A stretch of DNA of 64,000 bases from Paralichthys olivaceus (taxonomy: Eukaryota > Chordata > Actinopteri > Pleuronectiformes > Paralichthyidae): contig NC_091096.1 of assembly GCF_024713975.1 (NCBI RefSeq), positions 7,574,001-7,638,000 on the forward strand. The letters are read 5' to 3'. Position 1 is the stretch's first letter; every line of letters begins with the position of its first letter. Shown here piece after piece: positions 41,701-52,529 of the stretch. The translations under genes and the position numbers were made by a program. Under the pieces are notes generated by a model. That model saw only the letters and a program-made list of their open reading frames with translations, had not been told where the DNA came from and ran no database searches.

Positions 41701-43349
41701 GCAAAGCTTCTTTAATCTCCTATTAGAATCTGACCAGCCTCTACTGTGTCTACCTCTAGCCTACAGAGGAGCAGGTTAAAGAGGCAACAGACTACTGCTT
41801 TGCACTGCTGGAGAAGATGGACAAGGCTCGATTAAATGGCGACTACCACGAGGTATTGAATCAAATCAACTACTGACTTCAAGACTGACTTTTTCCATGT
41901 ATGTCTTATGAAGCTCTGTCCTACCTCCTTAACGCGTTTTTTCTTTCCCTTTTTGCTTCAGGTGGTGAAAATCTGCAGAGATTGCATCGAGAAAACAGAA
42001 CCAGTTTTGGCTGACACTCACATCTACTTGTTGAGGATGTGGAGCACGTTAAGTGAGGTGCAAGCTTACCTGCAGTACTTTGATGAAGCAGCGGATTACG
42101 CCCGTAAAATGGTGGAAGGATACTTGTGAGTACAGAGAGCAGTCTCTTGTGATCATGCTGCATATATCATATGCAATCCTGTAATAATGATGATCATGCT
42201 GAGTCATAAAACTGGATGGATGGACAAATAAATCGAGCCTCTTCTGTTTCACAGGAAGCTCTACCACCCAAACAATGCTGCTCTCGGTATGGCTGCCATG
42301 AGAGCCGGAGTGAATCACTGGCAAGCTGGCCAGATAGAGGTTGGACATAGTATGGTCTGTAAGGCCTATGCCATTCTCATGGTCACCCACGGCCCTACAC
42401 ATCCCATCACCAAGGACCTGGAGGTAAACACCATTTCATCTCAAAATCTGCACACACAATTGCAGGAAAAATCTGAGCATTAAAAACCATCCAAATCCTT
42501 CATGCTCTGAACCAAATCGAAGATATAGCTTATGCCTGACTGCGGAAAGAATAGTGTTAAATTAAGCAGCTATTTCCCTCAGGCAGTGATAGACCTAAAA
42601 CAGAACTATAGCATTAAGTGAATATTGAATTGTGGCTTGGATTGTTAAGGCTTAAAAAACAACAACTTCATTTTGTCTTCTGTTAATTTTCGGCTTCATG
42701 TGGTTGATGGCATTTGATAAAGATTTAACAGTCGTGATATTTCTTAAATACATTGGTTTTATCTGACCAGTTCACAAACTTGCAATTTTTTCTACTGTGT
42801 GGAATTTAGGGATATCTAGTGGTGAATTTGCATGTTGCAGCTGAATACCTCCCCTACCCCTATATCAGCGAGAACCTGTGGTAGCCTTCAGTTATCATAA
42901 AAATGAATTAGCTGTTTAGTTTGTCCAGTTTGGACTACTGTAAAAAAAACATGGTGGCCTCCGCAAAGAGGACCCTCTCCCGATGCAAATATACAGTATT
43001 TAAATATAAAGGGCTCATTCTAGGGTAAAGAAAACAACAATTTAGATGAAACACATTAGTGAAAACATCACTAGGATTATTTTATGTAAAATGTCTGCCA
43101 ATAAATGTCTTTCACCTAAATCTTATACACTAAAACCTTAACTAATGGGTGGACATTTATGTTTCATTCCTGATATCTACCCAGGCGATGCGAATGCAGA
43201 CAGAGATGGAGCTGAGGATGTTCAAGCAGAACGAGTATGTTTACCACAGTATGAGAGAGGCAGCACTGAAGAACAAACCAATGACCATGATGCATGAACC
43301 CAAGTCTATGGAGGAGGGAATCAAGAATCTCTTCCATCGGAGGAAGTAA
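35759..43349 (+). CDS. smyd1: SMYD1, muscle SET and MYND domain protein; 10 exons
   Basis: Striated-muscle lysine methyltransferase and myosin-chaperone partner needed for sarcomere assembly (family knowledge). Exons: 35759-35880, 37003-37179, 37601-37814, 38280-38410, 38594-38632, 40834-41029, 41760-41852, 41962-42125, 42255-42423, 43185-43349; 489 aa (human 490), phases consistent. Domain order: N-terminal SET half with GKGRGL (11-16); MYND zinc finger CHSC..CGQC..YCDRTCQ..H..EC (about 47-86); SET core with NHDCWPNC (about 200-207) and GEEL..SYVDY; post-SET zinc cysteines CTCEHC; C-terminal TPR-like helices ending in NLFHRRK. Exon 5 is a 39-nt in-frame cassette. The ATG at 35759 begins MENVAIF as in other SMYD1 proteins; an upstream in-frame ATG (35726) is judged part of the 5' UTR. 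Teleosts have smyd1a and smyd1b; the copy is not resolved here. The fabp1 gene lies next to it, as in human. Confidence 0.95.
35985..36300 (+). repeat. Interspersed repeat family B, longest copy (smyd1 intron 1)
   Basis: Blocks in order: GTTTGTTAGATAGTAGGATTAC, AATTTTGGTGGGGGTCTGG, CACTTTAACACTGCGAGATAGG, GTTTAAGGGACTAATATTTATG, GATCCAAATTAAAATCTGAA and GTTGGGCCTCAGC. The same order is partly kept at 1165-1345 and 60430-60610. Confidence 0.65.
36316..36472 (-). mobile_element. TTAA-ended MITE, copy 4 (internally deleted, 157 bp)
   Basis: Both termini are present (TTAAAGGTACAGTGT and ACACTGGACCTTTAA) but about 200 bp of the middle is gone. Lies in smyd1 intron 1, directly after repeat B. Confidence 0.85.
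38594..38632 (+). other. smyd1: smyd1 39-nt cassette exon
   Basis: Encodes 13 residues ([13 protein letters not shown] region) and can be skipped without changing frame. In zebrafish smyd1b, transcript forms with and without a 13-residue insert are known. Flanking introns are 183 bp and 2.2 kb. Confidence 0.7.
39380..40330 (+). repeat. Purine-rich repeat block with internal duplication (smyd1 intron 5)
   Basis: GGAACACAGAG-type tandem units dominate 39890-40140. A segment near 39788-39890 (AACAAACTTAAAACATGAAT; AACTGAAAACTCTCTTCATA; ACAAAATACAATAACC) recurs diverged at 40143-40240. The tail 40215-40320 is a short minisatellite of GTGACAAAATACCATAAC. Long minus-strand frames here are artefacts of the repeat. 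Confidence 0.7.
42788..43141 (-). mobile_element. TTAA-family MITE, copy 5 (diverged ends; smyd1 intron 9)
   Basis: CTACTGTGTGGAATTTAGGG at the left and CCTAAATCTTATACACTAAA at the right, with the shared internal blocks (TTTAGTTTGTCCAGTTTGGA; AGTGAAAACATCACTAGGAT). Termini are mutated, so it is an older copy. Confidence 0.8.
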
Positions 43350-43514
43350 CCATTGGGTCGCAGTCAGGAAGTTATATCAACTGTACACAGCTTTGAATGT
43401 TGGTGTGAGAGTCTGCACAATTAGTAACGATTGCCTGTATCACTTTTGCAGTTTATATTGAAAAGATGCCACGACACAAAACCAGTGGAACTACAGCTAT
43501 TCATAATGTTGCAT

Positions 43515-43520
43515 AATAAA
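43515..43520 (+). other. smyd1 poly(A) signal
   Basis: AATAAA, 166 bases after the stop. Confidence 0.5.
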
Positions 43521-43639
43521 AATTATTATCTGTATACGTTTGATCCTAATGAAAAACATCACCAGCTTTTTAAATGATGTTTGTCTTCACAGATTTGTAT
43601 TAAACATTGTTAAACATCATATCTTTGAGTGTGTTTGTA

Positions 43640-46560
43640 CTGTATCGTTTGGGTATTCAGAATGTAATTAAAGGGTTTTTGTATTAAATTACAGATAATG
43701 GCATTAAGATGAAATGTTGGAAATAGGAAGAAACTTTGAAACCTGAACCCTGGATAATATTAAATGGAAAAACGTCTGGATCAACATTTTGGGGGGGCAG
43801 AAAACTACTGTGCTAACCTTGCTGATGCTATCAGTGTCAGACAGATCAGACATAGAACCAGTGTTGAAAGTTTGAAAGTTTCCAACTTGCTAAACATTGT
43901 TTAACTGGCAAAGTTAGACGATGTTCAGCAGCAGGTGAAACCGGAAGTAAAAGATCCTGACTCCCAACAAACCTACTCACTGATCGGCACACCTTGGAGA
44001 GACTCCCCCTGCTGGTCACTGGTTCTCTCTGCTCCATGACAGCTTAACTCATAAAGCGTTTGTGATTATAGTCAATTTATTAGAAAGTCAATAATAGTTA
44101 TAATATTACAAGAATTAAGTCATAATAAATTAAATAAACTTGTAATATTGCAAGAAATAGAAAAGAAATGAGGAAATTAGCAGCAAGGAGAATCAGTGCT
44201 TGCCTGAGTTCCACTGCTTCTAGATCACACATTTTGAACCCCAACATCAATGTCTGTTGGGAAAAACAATATATAACCAATAATAGCATTACAGTCAACC
44301 AATATCAGCCATTTTCTCCTCCACTACGAAGACAGTTTCCTCCGAGTTCGCATGGTTCTTTTTTCAAAGTCCTGATACTTATGATAATGTGACACTGATG
44401 AATATTAACTAGTTCTTAATCTGTGAAAACCAAAGTATAACGTAACAAGATGCTCCTCATTATAATGTGGGCAACAGACTGATCTTCTGATGTTCCCCCT
44501 CAAAAAGGACACAGCCCAATTTATTCTTACGTTTTGCCTCATAATGATTTTTTTCTCAAAATCTGAGTTTATTTTCCCCTTGTGCTCCAATATGGGTTAT
44601 GGTTAGTAACTAATATGAGACTAGAAGAGGCTGAGTTTTCCAAAAATTATCATGGAAATATGTTAAAGATCTTTTTCAATTAAATGCTGCTGGTCAGAGA
44701 TTATGCTGCAATGCTAACAGGTTGCAGTAATGTACAGTAATGAATGCGGGTCTGCTGTTGGCAAGAAAGCTCTACCTTTAAATCCAGAAACAAAACAAAC
44801 ACTTAAAAGTAAAGAGAACAGACTTCAGTTTAAGCTGCACAATAATTCTCAAAAAGAAAAGGAACCAACGAGGGGAGATCAGCCACATACACTAAGACAA
44901 TAGACGTTTTGTTTCATTTCACCAGGGGTGTTGGTCAACCCCTCCCCCATTAAACCACAAACATTCGTCTTGGGCCGTTGTAAGAGATGATTGTTTGCAT
45001 GCAAAATCATTCAAAGCATGGACACATTTTCACCAAATTTATAAAGGTAACATACTGATGATTCACTTTTGGAGCAGATCTGTGGGGGGTGATCACAGAC
45101 CGTAAATAAAGACAATGACTAAGCATCAAAACAAAAGCAACACTACCAGCCCATGAGGGCTCTGACTGAAATCACTCACCCCTACTTCACTATATGGAGA
45201 CTTCCAGTGCAATGGACTATATAGTGAGTTCATCGGAAAAAACACTTTCGGACACTACGTTACAGGCGCATTTTCTCTATGCCTGTGATCATGTTATTGT
45301 CTTAAATATTCCTTACAGTACTACAAAATGGACACAGTCAAGGACTCAGTCTAAAGCAGCAATCCTACAGGTGGTGCTGCAATGCCACACACACCTGTTC
45401 TTCAGGATTCTTAAAAATACAGATTTAAGAAACGTGTTACAAATGTTCCGCTGCATAAAAATAGATGAATGTGGTTAAAACAGTAAAGTGATAATCACCC
45501 TTCATTTTATTAAACGTAAGTATACAAAACATGGTTCAATTCAGCTCTAAATCTGTGCATCACAATTTCTTTCCAACTTAGTTTTTTGGTGATGTTTGAT
45601 TTTCCAATGCAAATACTGTCACATAACATTCTGACAATACTGAAAAAGCATTAGATAAAAACAGCTTTTGTGTTTCTCTGCAATATCCATTACTCAAGAC
45701 TGTCTCAATCTGAACATGATAACCTGGCTCTCTTCAAACTTTGATAATGATGTTAAATCAGATCGGTGCCAATATTCAGTAAGTTCACATTTGTACCTGC
45801 AGTTGATGCACACCTTAAAACATTTGTTGCTTATCAGTTCAGGTCTCAGAAAGTGACCTTTAGTCAGTTGCCAGTGTTGAATTCTTATCTCAAATAAAGG
45901 AAATATAAAAATGACCTCACTTGCTCAATCTCAAAGTTGTGATTTTCAAAATATTTCAGAATTTTTTTTCCATAATTTAATCTCGACCTTTGAGTTCAGA
46001 TTGTGCTGAAGCATAATCACACTCAAATCTGCTGATAGTAGCAAGAACACTGCTATTCTAATCAATAGTCCCTTCAGTCCCTCCGAGTCTGACTTCTGAG
46101 AAACGTATCATGTTGGAACTCCAGTTCAGAGCACCAGATTTGCCGCATGGTCAAGTTGAAAGCTAACGTGTTAAACGTGATACTCATTCCTCTGTCCATT
46201 GGTCCTCCAGAGGAAAAAACACAACCTAGTGCACTGCAGAGACAAAGGTCTTAGCAGCAGTTAATCGATCATTGAGGGGAGTGAGCAATACAAGTAAACA
46301 CTTCACCAATTTGGAAGGTTCACATTTTAGACCCAGTGACCCAGGTCAAAGACAAGTGTTGTAGATCCATTTTCTGTGTGCTACTAAGAAACTGTCAGGA
46401 GGGTCATAGGTCTCAGGAAGTGAAGACATTTAAGACTTGTATATAAGCAACAAGACCAAAGCCTGAATGCTTCATACCCAAAAAGAACATTTCAAAATTT
46501 TATAATTACAATTTTAGAATACAATTGTTTTAGAAAAGAAAACCATAAGACAGTGTTGCC
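43640..46560. other. Gene-free stretch between smyd1 and fabp1
   Basis: The two genes converge here. Only short random frames; no repeat recognised with confidence. Confidence 0.5.
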
Positions 46561-46568
46561 TTTTACAT

Positions 46569-46574
46569 TTTATT
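46569..46574 (-). other. fabp1 poly(A) signal
   Basis: AATAAA on the minus strand, only 17 bases after the stop codon, implying a very short 3' UTR of about 40 bases. Confidence 0.5.
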
Positions 46575-46591
46575 ATCCCCAATGCAGACCT

Positions 46592-47368
46592 TTACATGCG
46601 TTTGCTCGTCCTCTTGTACACAATGCTGCCAAGTGTCATTGTCTGGGGAGGAAAAGAAAAAAAATAAGCTTAAGTGTAAAAAAGGCAAAGATGAGTCAGT
46701 TGCAAGAAAGATTGGGCATTTTATCTACTCACATTGACAATTGTGTTTTCATCCACCAGTTCTGTGACAGACTCGATTCCTTTCAGGCTGACCTTCAGCT
46801 TGTTGCTGCCTTCACGCTGAACCACCGCCTTCAGGAAGAGTGACGAGAAACAGTGTTCAACTCACGCTATTCTGATTCAGTGTGTGCTCCATTTACGTCA
46901 AATTTTAAGTTTCTACTCAAACCATGCGGTCTGAGGTCAAGCGTGTGTTCTGGTTCACCTTGACCTTCTCCCCAGTGATGGTCTCCAGCTCAGCCTCCTG
47001 ACCGATGGTGAAGGTGTTGATGAGGACCTTTGACCCAGTCATGACTGTCACTTTGAAGTTGTCGCCAGTCTCCTCGATCTCAGAGATGCTCTTGATATCT
47101 TTGCCTTTCTGGATGAGGTCGTCAGGGAGACCTTAGACGAAAAAGCAAAGTTGAAAATGAGTTAAGATCATTTCTGGGAAAAATTCTCCATACTTTCCCA
47201 ATAAAAAGTTTTTTTCATCACTATACAAGCAAAACTAAATAAAAACACAAGGATCTGAGTTAACAGTGATGAACTTTTTCTCAGTAAGTTAAAATTCTTA
47301 CCAATTGCCTTCATGAAAGGCTCAAAGTTCTCCTGAGACGCCAGTTCGTACTTTCCAGAGAAAGGCAT
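46592..47368 (-). CDS. fabp1: Liver-type fatty-acid-binding protein; 4 exons
   Basis: Small cytosolic beta-barrel that carries fatty acids and other lipids in liver and intestine (family knowledge). Exons: 47368-47302, 47131-46959, 46828-46733, 46642-46592; 128 aa, the usual length, with the classic four-exon FABP gene plan. Seen: [23 protein letters not shown] at the start (family signature GKYxLxSQENFE), [18 protein letters not shown], the beta strands [18 protein letters not shown], and a tail [16 protein letters not shown] like FABP1 (SKRI/SKRM). FABP10 is less likely because the start and IQKGKDIK segment fit FABP1 better. Promoter elements (TATA, HNF1-type) lie directly upstream, and smyd1 is the neighbour as in human. 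Teleosts can have fabp1a and fabp1b; not resolved. Confidence 0.94.
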
Positions 47369-47412
47369 GGTGACAGTCAGCAAAGGTGAAATGTTGCGAG
47401 GTTGTACGCCTG

Positions 47413-47419
47413 TTTTATA
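47413..47419 (-). promoter_or_regulatory. TATA box of fabp1
   Basis: TATAAAA on the minus strand, 45 bases before the ATG, giving a 5' UTR of roughly 15-20 bases. Confidence 0.6.
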
Positions 47420-47439
47420 CTTTCCAACTCCAGCGCTGC

Positions 47440-47449
47440 AATCATTAAC
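47440..47449 (-). promoter_or_regulatory. HNF1-type site in the fabp1 promoter
   Basis: GTTAATGATT on the minus strand, 20 bases upstream of the TATA box, matches GTTAATNATT of the HNF1 consensus. Mammalian Fabp1 promoters are known to depend on HNF1, so the site makes functional sense. Confidence 0.5.
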
Positions 47450-47597
47450 TACAGGTGGCTACAATTAAGTCAGCTCTGGCCCACTTTATCCAGCAGAGCT
47501 CACAGAGGATCCATCGGCAACACCGATAAGGACAGAGAGGGAGAGATAGAGGGAGGTACAGGGTGACTTCAATTAGGCAACCTTTGATTTGCCACAG

Positions 47598-47598
47598 A

Positions 47599-47632
<34 letters not shown>
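47598..47632 (+). repeat. (GT)n(GA)n microsatellite
   Basis: GT run passing into GAGAGA, about 150 bp upstream of the fabp1 promoter elements. Confidence 0.9.
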
Positions 47633-47633
<1 letters not shown>

Positions 47634-47799
47634 CAGTAGTATATTTTGAGGATCCGGCTCATGCACAGATAGGTAATGATCAAGTGCTGACAAGGTGTAA
47701 TGTTTCTGTTTCTCTCATGCTCCATCCTCCTTCCTTCTCCCAACTATTAGAATTTTTTGATTTCGGTTCGTCCTCTGCAGGCTGAACATCTTAATGATG

Positions 47800-49320
47800 A
47801 AATCTTGGGCTGCAGGGCTAAAACATGAAGATGCAGATGACAAGACACTAGAACATAGTAAAAGTAGCAGTAGAGCAAGGCCCAACAGTTCCTTTAAATT
47901 CTATCGATATGCCTCATATTCAGGATCCAGTCGTGAAAATGTTGGAAATCTTAGCAATGTTAAAAAAAAAAATCATAGAGATCTGTTCTGGTGTTTTTGT
48001 GGAATATTGCTCACAAACAAACAGACTGGGGTTAAAACATAACATCTGGGGCGACGCTAATTAGGAAAAAATAAAGGAAAGTCTCTAGGTTCATTCATAA
48101 AAGATGGAAAATTCAAAACAGAAAAAGCTATGATGGATTGCTCTTGTATCAGTGCACCATGAATTCCTGAAAGCATATTTAAAATGCATATTATGCAGCA
48201 CTCAAATTTATTTGATATTTTACTATAATGTTGAACACTGATTTTATTTTTTGGCATTTCTTTATCAGACAGTAAAACCCTCATGTCACCTCCACAGTGT
48301 GAACTATCTACTACCTTTCATCACAAAGGTACTTTACTCATGTGATGTCATTTCTCGAGATAAGCCTCCTATGGAAAACAATGTTTTTCACTGGGCAGAT
48401 CAAGACACAGAATGAAAGAATCAGGGCAGCGGTGACACTATTCCATCATCAATATTTCTCCTGTGAGAAAGTGTTAATGTCTTCTAGCTGCTCTGTTCAT
48501 GCCTAATTTGTTTGGTATTCGCTCCTCACGCTGAACAAGAACTTTTTTAAATGTGAAGATAACAAAAAGTGGATCAAAGGTTACAACCACTCAAGATAAC
48601 TGTTGCAACAGTGATTGTGTCACTGGAGCTGCCACAAAAATCCACAGAGCGTCATGCGAGGATCCTTTGGATCCCTGCGGGAGGTCTGATCCAGGATTAC
48701 GCAAAGCTGAACTTCTGAAAGATAAAGATTGCTGTGGGCTTTGTACATTTGGTGATAGTGGAGTAGTCCAACAAAGTGATGTGATAAGATTTATGCTGAC
48801 ATGTTCTTGACATGTGTGTGAAGGAGGGAAAGAAGTATTTGAAACTGTTAACACTGCAGCCATTATTGCCTTTTAGGCACTAATGTCTAACTGGTGTCTC
48901 TGAGGCCCTGTCCACACAAATGTGGACATTTTGCAAAATTTACTTTTTATTTTGTTCGGCTTCTCGTTGTCATGCAAATAAACGTCTGAAGTCACTAAAA
49001 TGTTGATTTTTACAAAGGTGTAGATTTTGGTTTCTGTATATCTGTGTGTACATGTAAAATGTTTTGTTTGGGAAGCGTCATAGCTTACATCGCTCATGCC
49101 TACGGTTGCTTTGTGATATGAAAATGCGCCACAAAGGACAACAACAAGCTTACTCAATAAGCTCACAATGCTTATTGTTGTCATGGTTTTTGTGTTCTAG
49201 ATATTTTGTAAAACAAAGGTCATGTGGACAGAGATTTCTTTCAAAATGGAGTGGAAAATATTCATAAAAGAAAAACTAGTGTAGACAAGGCCTAAAACAC
49301 AAGGCAACTTTATACTCTCT
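47800..49320. other. Gene-free stretch between fabp1 and isotocin
   Basis: No exon supported. A plus-strand frame at 48553-48810 is cysteine-rich but has no signal peptide or splice context. Confidence 0.5.
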
Positions 49321-49326
49321 CAAAAC

Positions 49327-49332
49327 TTTATT
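49327..49332 (-). other. isotocin poly(A) signal
   Basis: AATAAA on the minus strand, about 210 bases after the stop codon. Confidence 0.5.
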
Positions 49333-49541
49333 TCAACATGCAGATATCTGGATGACCACTGTTCGTATTCATCCCTTTTTTCATACAGAAAAATATATTG
49401 ACAAGGGAACAGAGGTACAGGAGGAGCGAATTCAGAAGATGACAAACATTTAGAAATACGAAGATATGAACTACAGGCACTGTCCCATTTCATCTTTACA
49501 GCCGAAGAGTTTCATGTGAGAAATTGGGAGCCAGACTCATC

Positions 49542-51652
49542 TCACTGGTGGGTTTGATGAGGAGAAGTGTGACCGACCAGATGCAGGAGCCTTAAGATAA
49601 TGTCACCGGGGTCGCTCCCTTCCAATTGGCCAGTTTGGTCATCTCCGTCCTCCTCGATGAGGCACGATTGGTCTGTGGCGCAACTCTCTGTGGTGAGACA
49701 AGAAGCAAGGGTCATGACTAAGATCACAGTGGTTTGTTGTTGCAAAGATATGTTTTACAACACCTCAAATTGTGACCTCAGGCTGTTTTCGGAACACGAG
49801 GGCAAAGTGTCGGAGAGTTCACAGAGGCTGTAACTGGTGTTGCAGGTATCCTATCTGACATGCATGGTTTACAGGTTTTAGAATTGACGCTTCATGGTTC
49901 AGCCCCCAGATCATTTTCTGAATTATTGCTTCACCATGAGCCAGAGCGGAGCCTCAGATCCTCCAGCAGGGCTCTGCTGACTCAAGTCCCACTCAAGGCT
50001 AAAGGTGAACCAAATTTGACTGTTATCAGGCCATCGAATAGGCGTTCTCAACACACAACTGTCCCATATAGGCTGATAGGGTCAATAAACCTACCAGTGG
50101 GTTCAGGAGGCTTTTATCACCCATTTCTTTCACTGGTCCAGTTCATGCAGCCCAGTAGCTTCTGAGAATATTTGTAATTAGCCAGGTTATCTGGCTGGTA
50201 TTTGCATGAAACACTGTGGATGATGACAAACAGCAGAGATGCCTATGTAATTTGTATTACATGCATACGTGCATTAAAATACACTTTGACAACATTTAAT
50301 GTGCATTAAATTGAGTCCTGCAGGCCCAGAATTACACATCCCTAGATATTTTTAACATAAATCTTATAAAGTTATAGCAGTTGTGTTTATCACTGACATG
50401 AATTAATTTTAATTATCTCCCTCTATCCTAAATATACAGATGCAGTGATTACCTCCATGTAACTAAATCAAAGTGTATTTGAGTAGGGCGATTCTTCACT
50501 ACAACCAGTGAGTCAACACTGTGTTTTGTACATTTACTCAAGTATTTTACTTCAATACTAGAATTGAATTTCCTGACCTGTATCACAGCAGAGTCCTGAT
50601 GCCGCACAGTGTCCTCCCTCAGATCCACAGGGTCTCCCTCCTGCCTGGCAGGGGGTGAGCAGGTAGTTCTCCTCCACACAGTGAGCTGTCTCTGGGGAGC
50701 CCAGCAGGCAGCCCAGACCCTCCCCGCAGCAGATACTGGGGCCGAAGCAGCGGCCCCTGTCTCCAGGGCCACAGGACATGCACTGGTGGAGGAAAATGTA
50801 ATTATTCTGGATGTTACAGAGAATGTCAATACAATTTATTATAGGGCCTATAGAGACTATTTATCATGAACTCATGTGACAAGCTTTGTTTATTGTCCTT
50901 GAACTTGTTATGGTTCGAATAAGTATTATGGAAGTGGTGGAATGTAGTGAAGAACTTTTACTGTATATACACTTTTGAACTATTTGTAATTTGATTTTAT
51001 GCTATTTAAATGTTACATTCCAAGTATTTGGAAGGCAGCGATGAACCTTTTCTCCACTACACTTATTTGACAACTTAAGTTATTGTTACTCTGCAGATAC
51101 AACATATGAATACTATGAAATAATTAAACAAAATAATTATATTAGACAAATATATCATTGTAGATCAATTTACCTGGTCTCATCAATTTCAACATTACTG
51201 ACACTTACAAATTGAAACACTAAAATCCAGATATATCATGTATATTATGGGACATTCTACATTTGGTATCAAATGTATATTTTTATTCTAATGTTGTCAT
51301 GTACCTTTACATAAGAATGTAGGACTTTAACTCATGGCAGAGTAAGAGGGATTTCACCCACATGTGTCTCAGTTTTTCAGAATCTGAGTGTCAACTGTAA
51401 AGCCATTGGAGTCAAATTTGTGAATTTTTTGAATAAAAATTGACTTTAGTTAAGAATTACTCTTCTGCCAACTTGCTGACACCTGTGTCTGACTTTACTG
51501 TTTCATAAATCAAAGTTAAAAAAATTGCTCACCTTGCGTAGTGGTGCATCCATAATGGACCTCTTCCCGCCGATGGGACAGTTTGAGATGTAACACGCTG
51601 AACATAGAGACACAAGAAAAAGTAGGCACACGGATACAGCAGCTCCAGTCAT
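49542..51652 (-). CDS. oxt: Isotocin-neurophysin precursor (oxytocin homologue); 3 coding exons
   Basis: Secreted neurohypophysial hormone precursor made in preoptic neurons (family knowledge). Exons: 51652-51533, 50782-50578, 49687-49542; 156 aa. Seen: signal peptide (1-19, ending LCSA), hormone CYISNCPIG followed by amidation glycine and the KR cleavage site (GKR), then a neurophysin with all 14 conserved cysteines, and a C-terminal acidic and leucine-rich extension ([10 protein letters not shown]) like the copeptin region. Ile8 with Ser4 identifies isotocin rather than vasotocin. Exon breaks follow the family rule: hormone plus neurophysin start / neurophysin core / neurophysin end plus tail. 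Upstream are a TATA box and a non-coding exon. It is also called itnp in fish. The vasotocin gene is not in the window. Confidence 0.97.
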
Positions 51653-51756
51653 TTCTGCTGAGAGAGTGAAGCAACGACACACAGGAGAAAAATTAAGAAA
51701 GTAATTTGAGCGACCAATCACAAAATCTTATGTTGAGAAAACAGAATTTACTCACT

Positions 51757-51825
51757 TGTTGCTTTAAAGTCAATGGATGACAAACTTCAAGTTCTTGTTT
51801 CAGCTGCGCCCAAATGATTCTCTCT
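51757..51825 (-). other. oxt: Non-coding first exon of the isotocin gene
   Basis: Lies 20-30 bases downstream of a TATA box and ends in a clear donor (AACAA|GTGAG, at 51756). A pyrimidine-rich acceptor (CACTCTCTCAG) sits just before the coding start near 51658. The exact start is estimated from the TATA spacing. Confidence 0.5.
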
Positions 51826-51848
51826 GTTGAATTGTGCCGCTGACATGG

Positions 51849-51856
51849 CTTATATA
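51849..51856 (-). promoter_or_regulatory. TATA box of the isotocin gene
   Basis: TATATAAG on the minus strand, upstream of the inferred first exon. Confidence 0.6.
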
Positions 51857-52453
51857 CTTCCAGAGCTTCTTTTGAGAGTGACACAGAAACCCAAAAGCCA
51901 CTTAGAGGCCCTTAATGAGTTCACTTTAGTTATTGTCACCTCCGGAGATGACGCTGACCGCTAGGCAGGCCGGGTCAAAAGGCCGGGCAACTGTGTGGCC
52001 TGGATTGCATTTTTTCCTTTGACAATCATTAGAGACGGGCTCTCGCTGCGTGACCGTGCATGTTGGAGATGACAGAGACTCAGAGAGGTCAGGAAGAGGA
52101 TGGTGAGATGAAATAACCATGAGTGGCAACGAGTGTAGCACAACTTTGATCTCCTTTTCGAGGCCCATTAAGGAGTTCCTCTTAATTAAGTGTCTTTTCT
52201 GGGACAGAAATGAAGAAAAGAACTAGGTTCAAAGGTCATGAAAGGAAGTCCATCTCTGAATCTGGGCCTTCACAGCTGCCATTTTGGCTCCACATTGCTG
52301 GAAACAGGATTTGAAGCAGAGCGGATGTTTGTCAACAGGCTAAATCGTGACGCAAAGACACAAACATGCTCACACATCTACAAATGTTCCTTTCTGTTGA
52401 TACATTTCTTAATTCCGCTCAGCAATTGACGCTCACGTGTGTCCAGGTCTGAG

Positions 52454-52520
52454 GTTAATTGGTTCCATGAGCTAATTAACACAGCTAATGATCAGCCACA
52501 ACTCATAAAAGGCTGTTTCA
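52454..52520 (-). promoter_or_regulatory. Homeodomain-site cluster upstream of isotocin
   Basis: Within 70 bases lie TTAATTGG, CTAATTAAC and CTAATGATC, all TAAT-core sites, 0.6 kb upstream of the TATA box. Homeodomain factors such as Otp specify these neurons. Enhancer function is inferred. Confidence 0.3.
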
Positions 52521-52529
52521 CTGTTTCAA

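Noticed and set aside
48553-48810. Cysteine-rich 85-codon ORF between fabp1 and isotocin
   Set aside because: No signal peptide, no cysteine spacing of a known family, no promoter or splice context.
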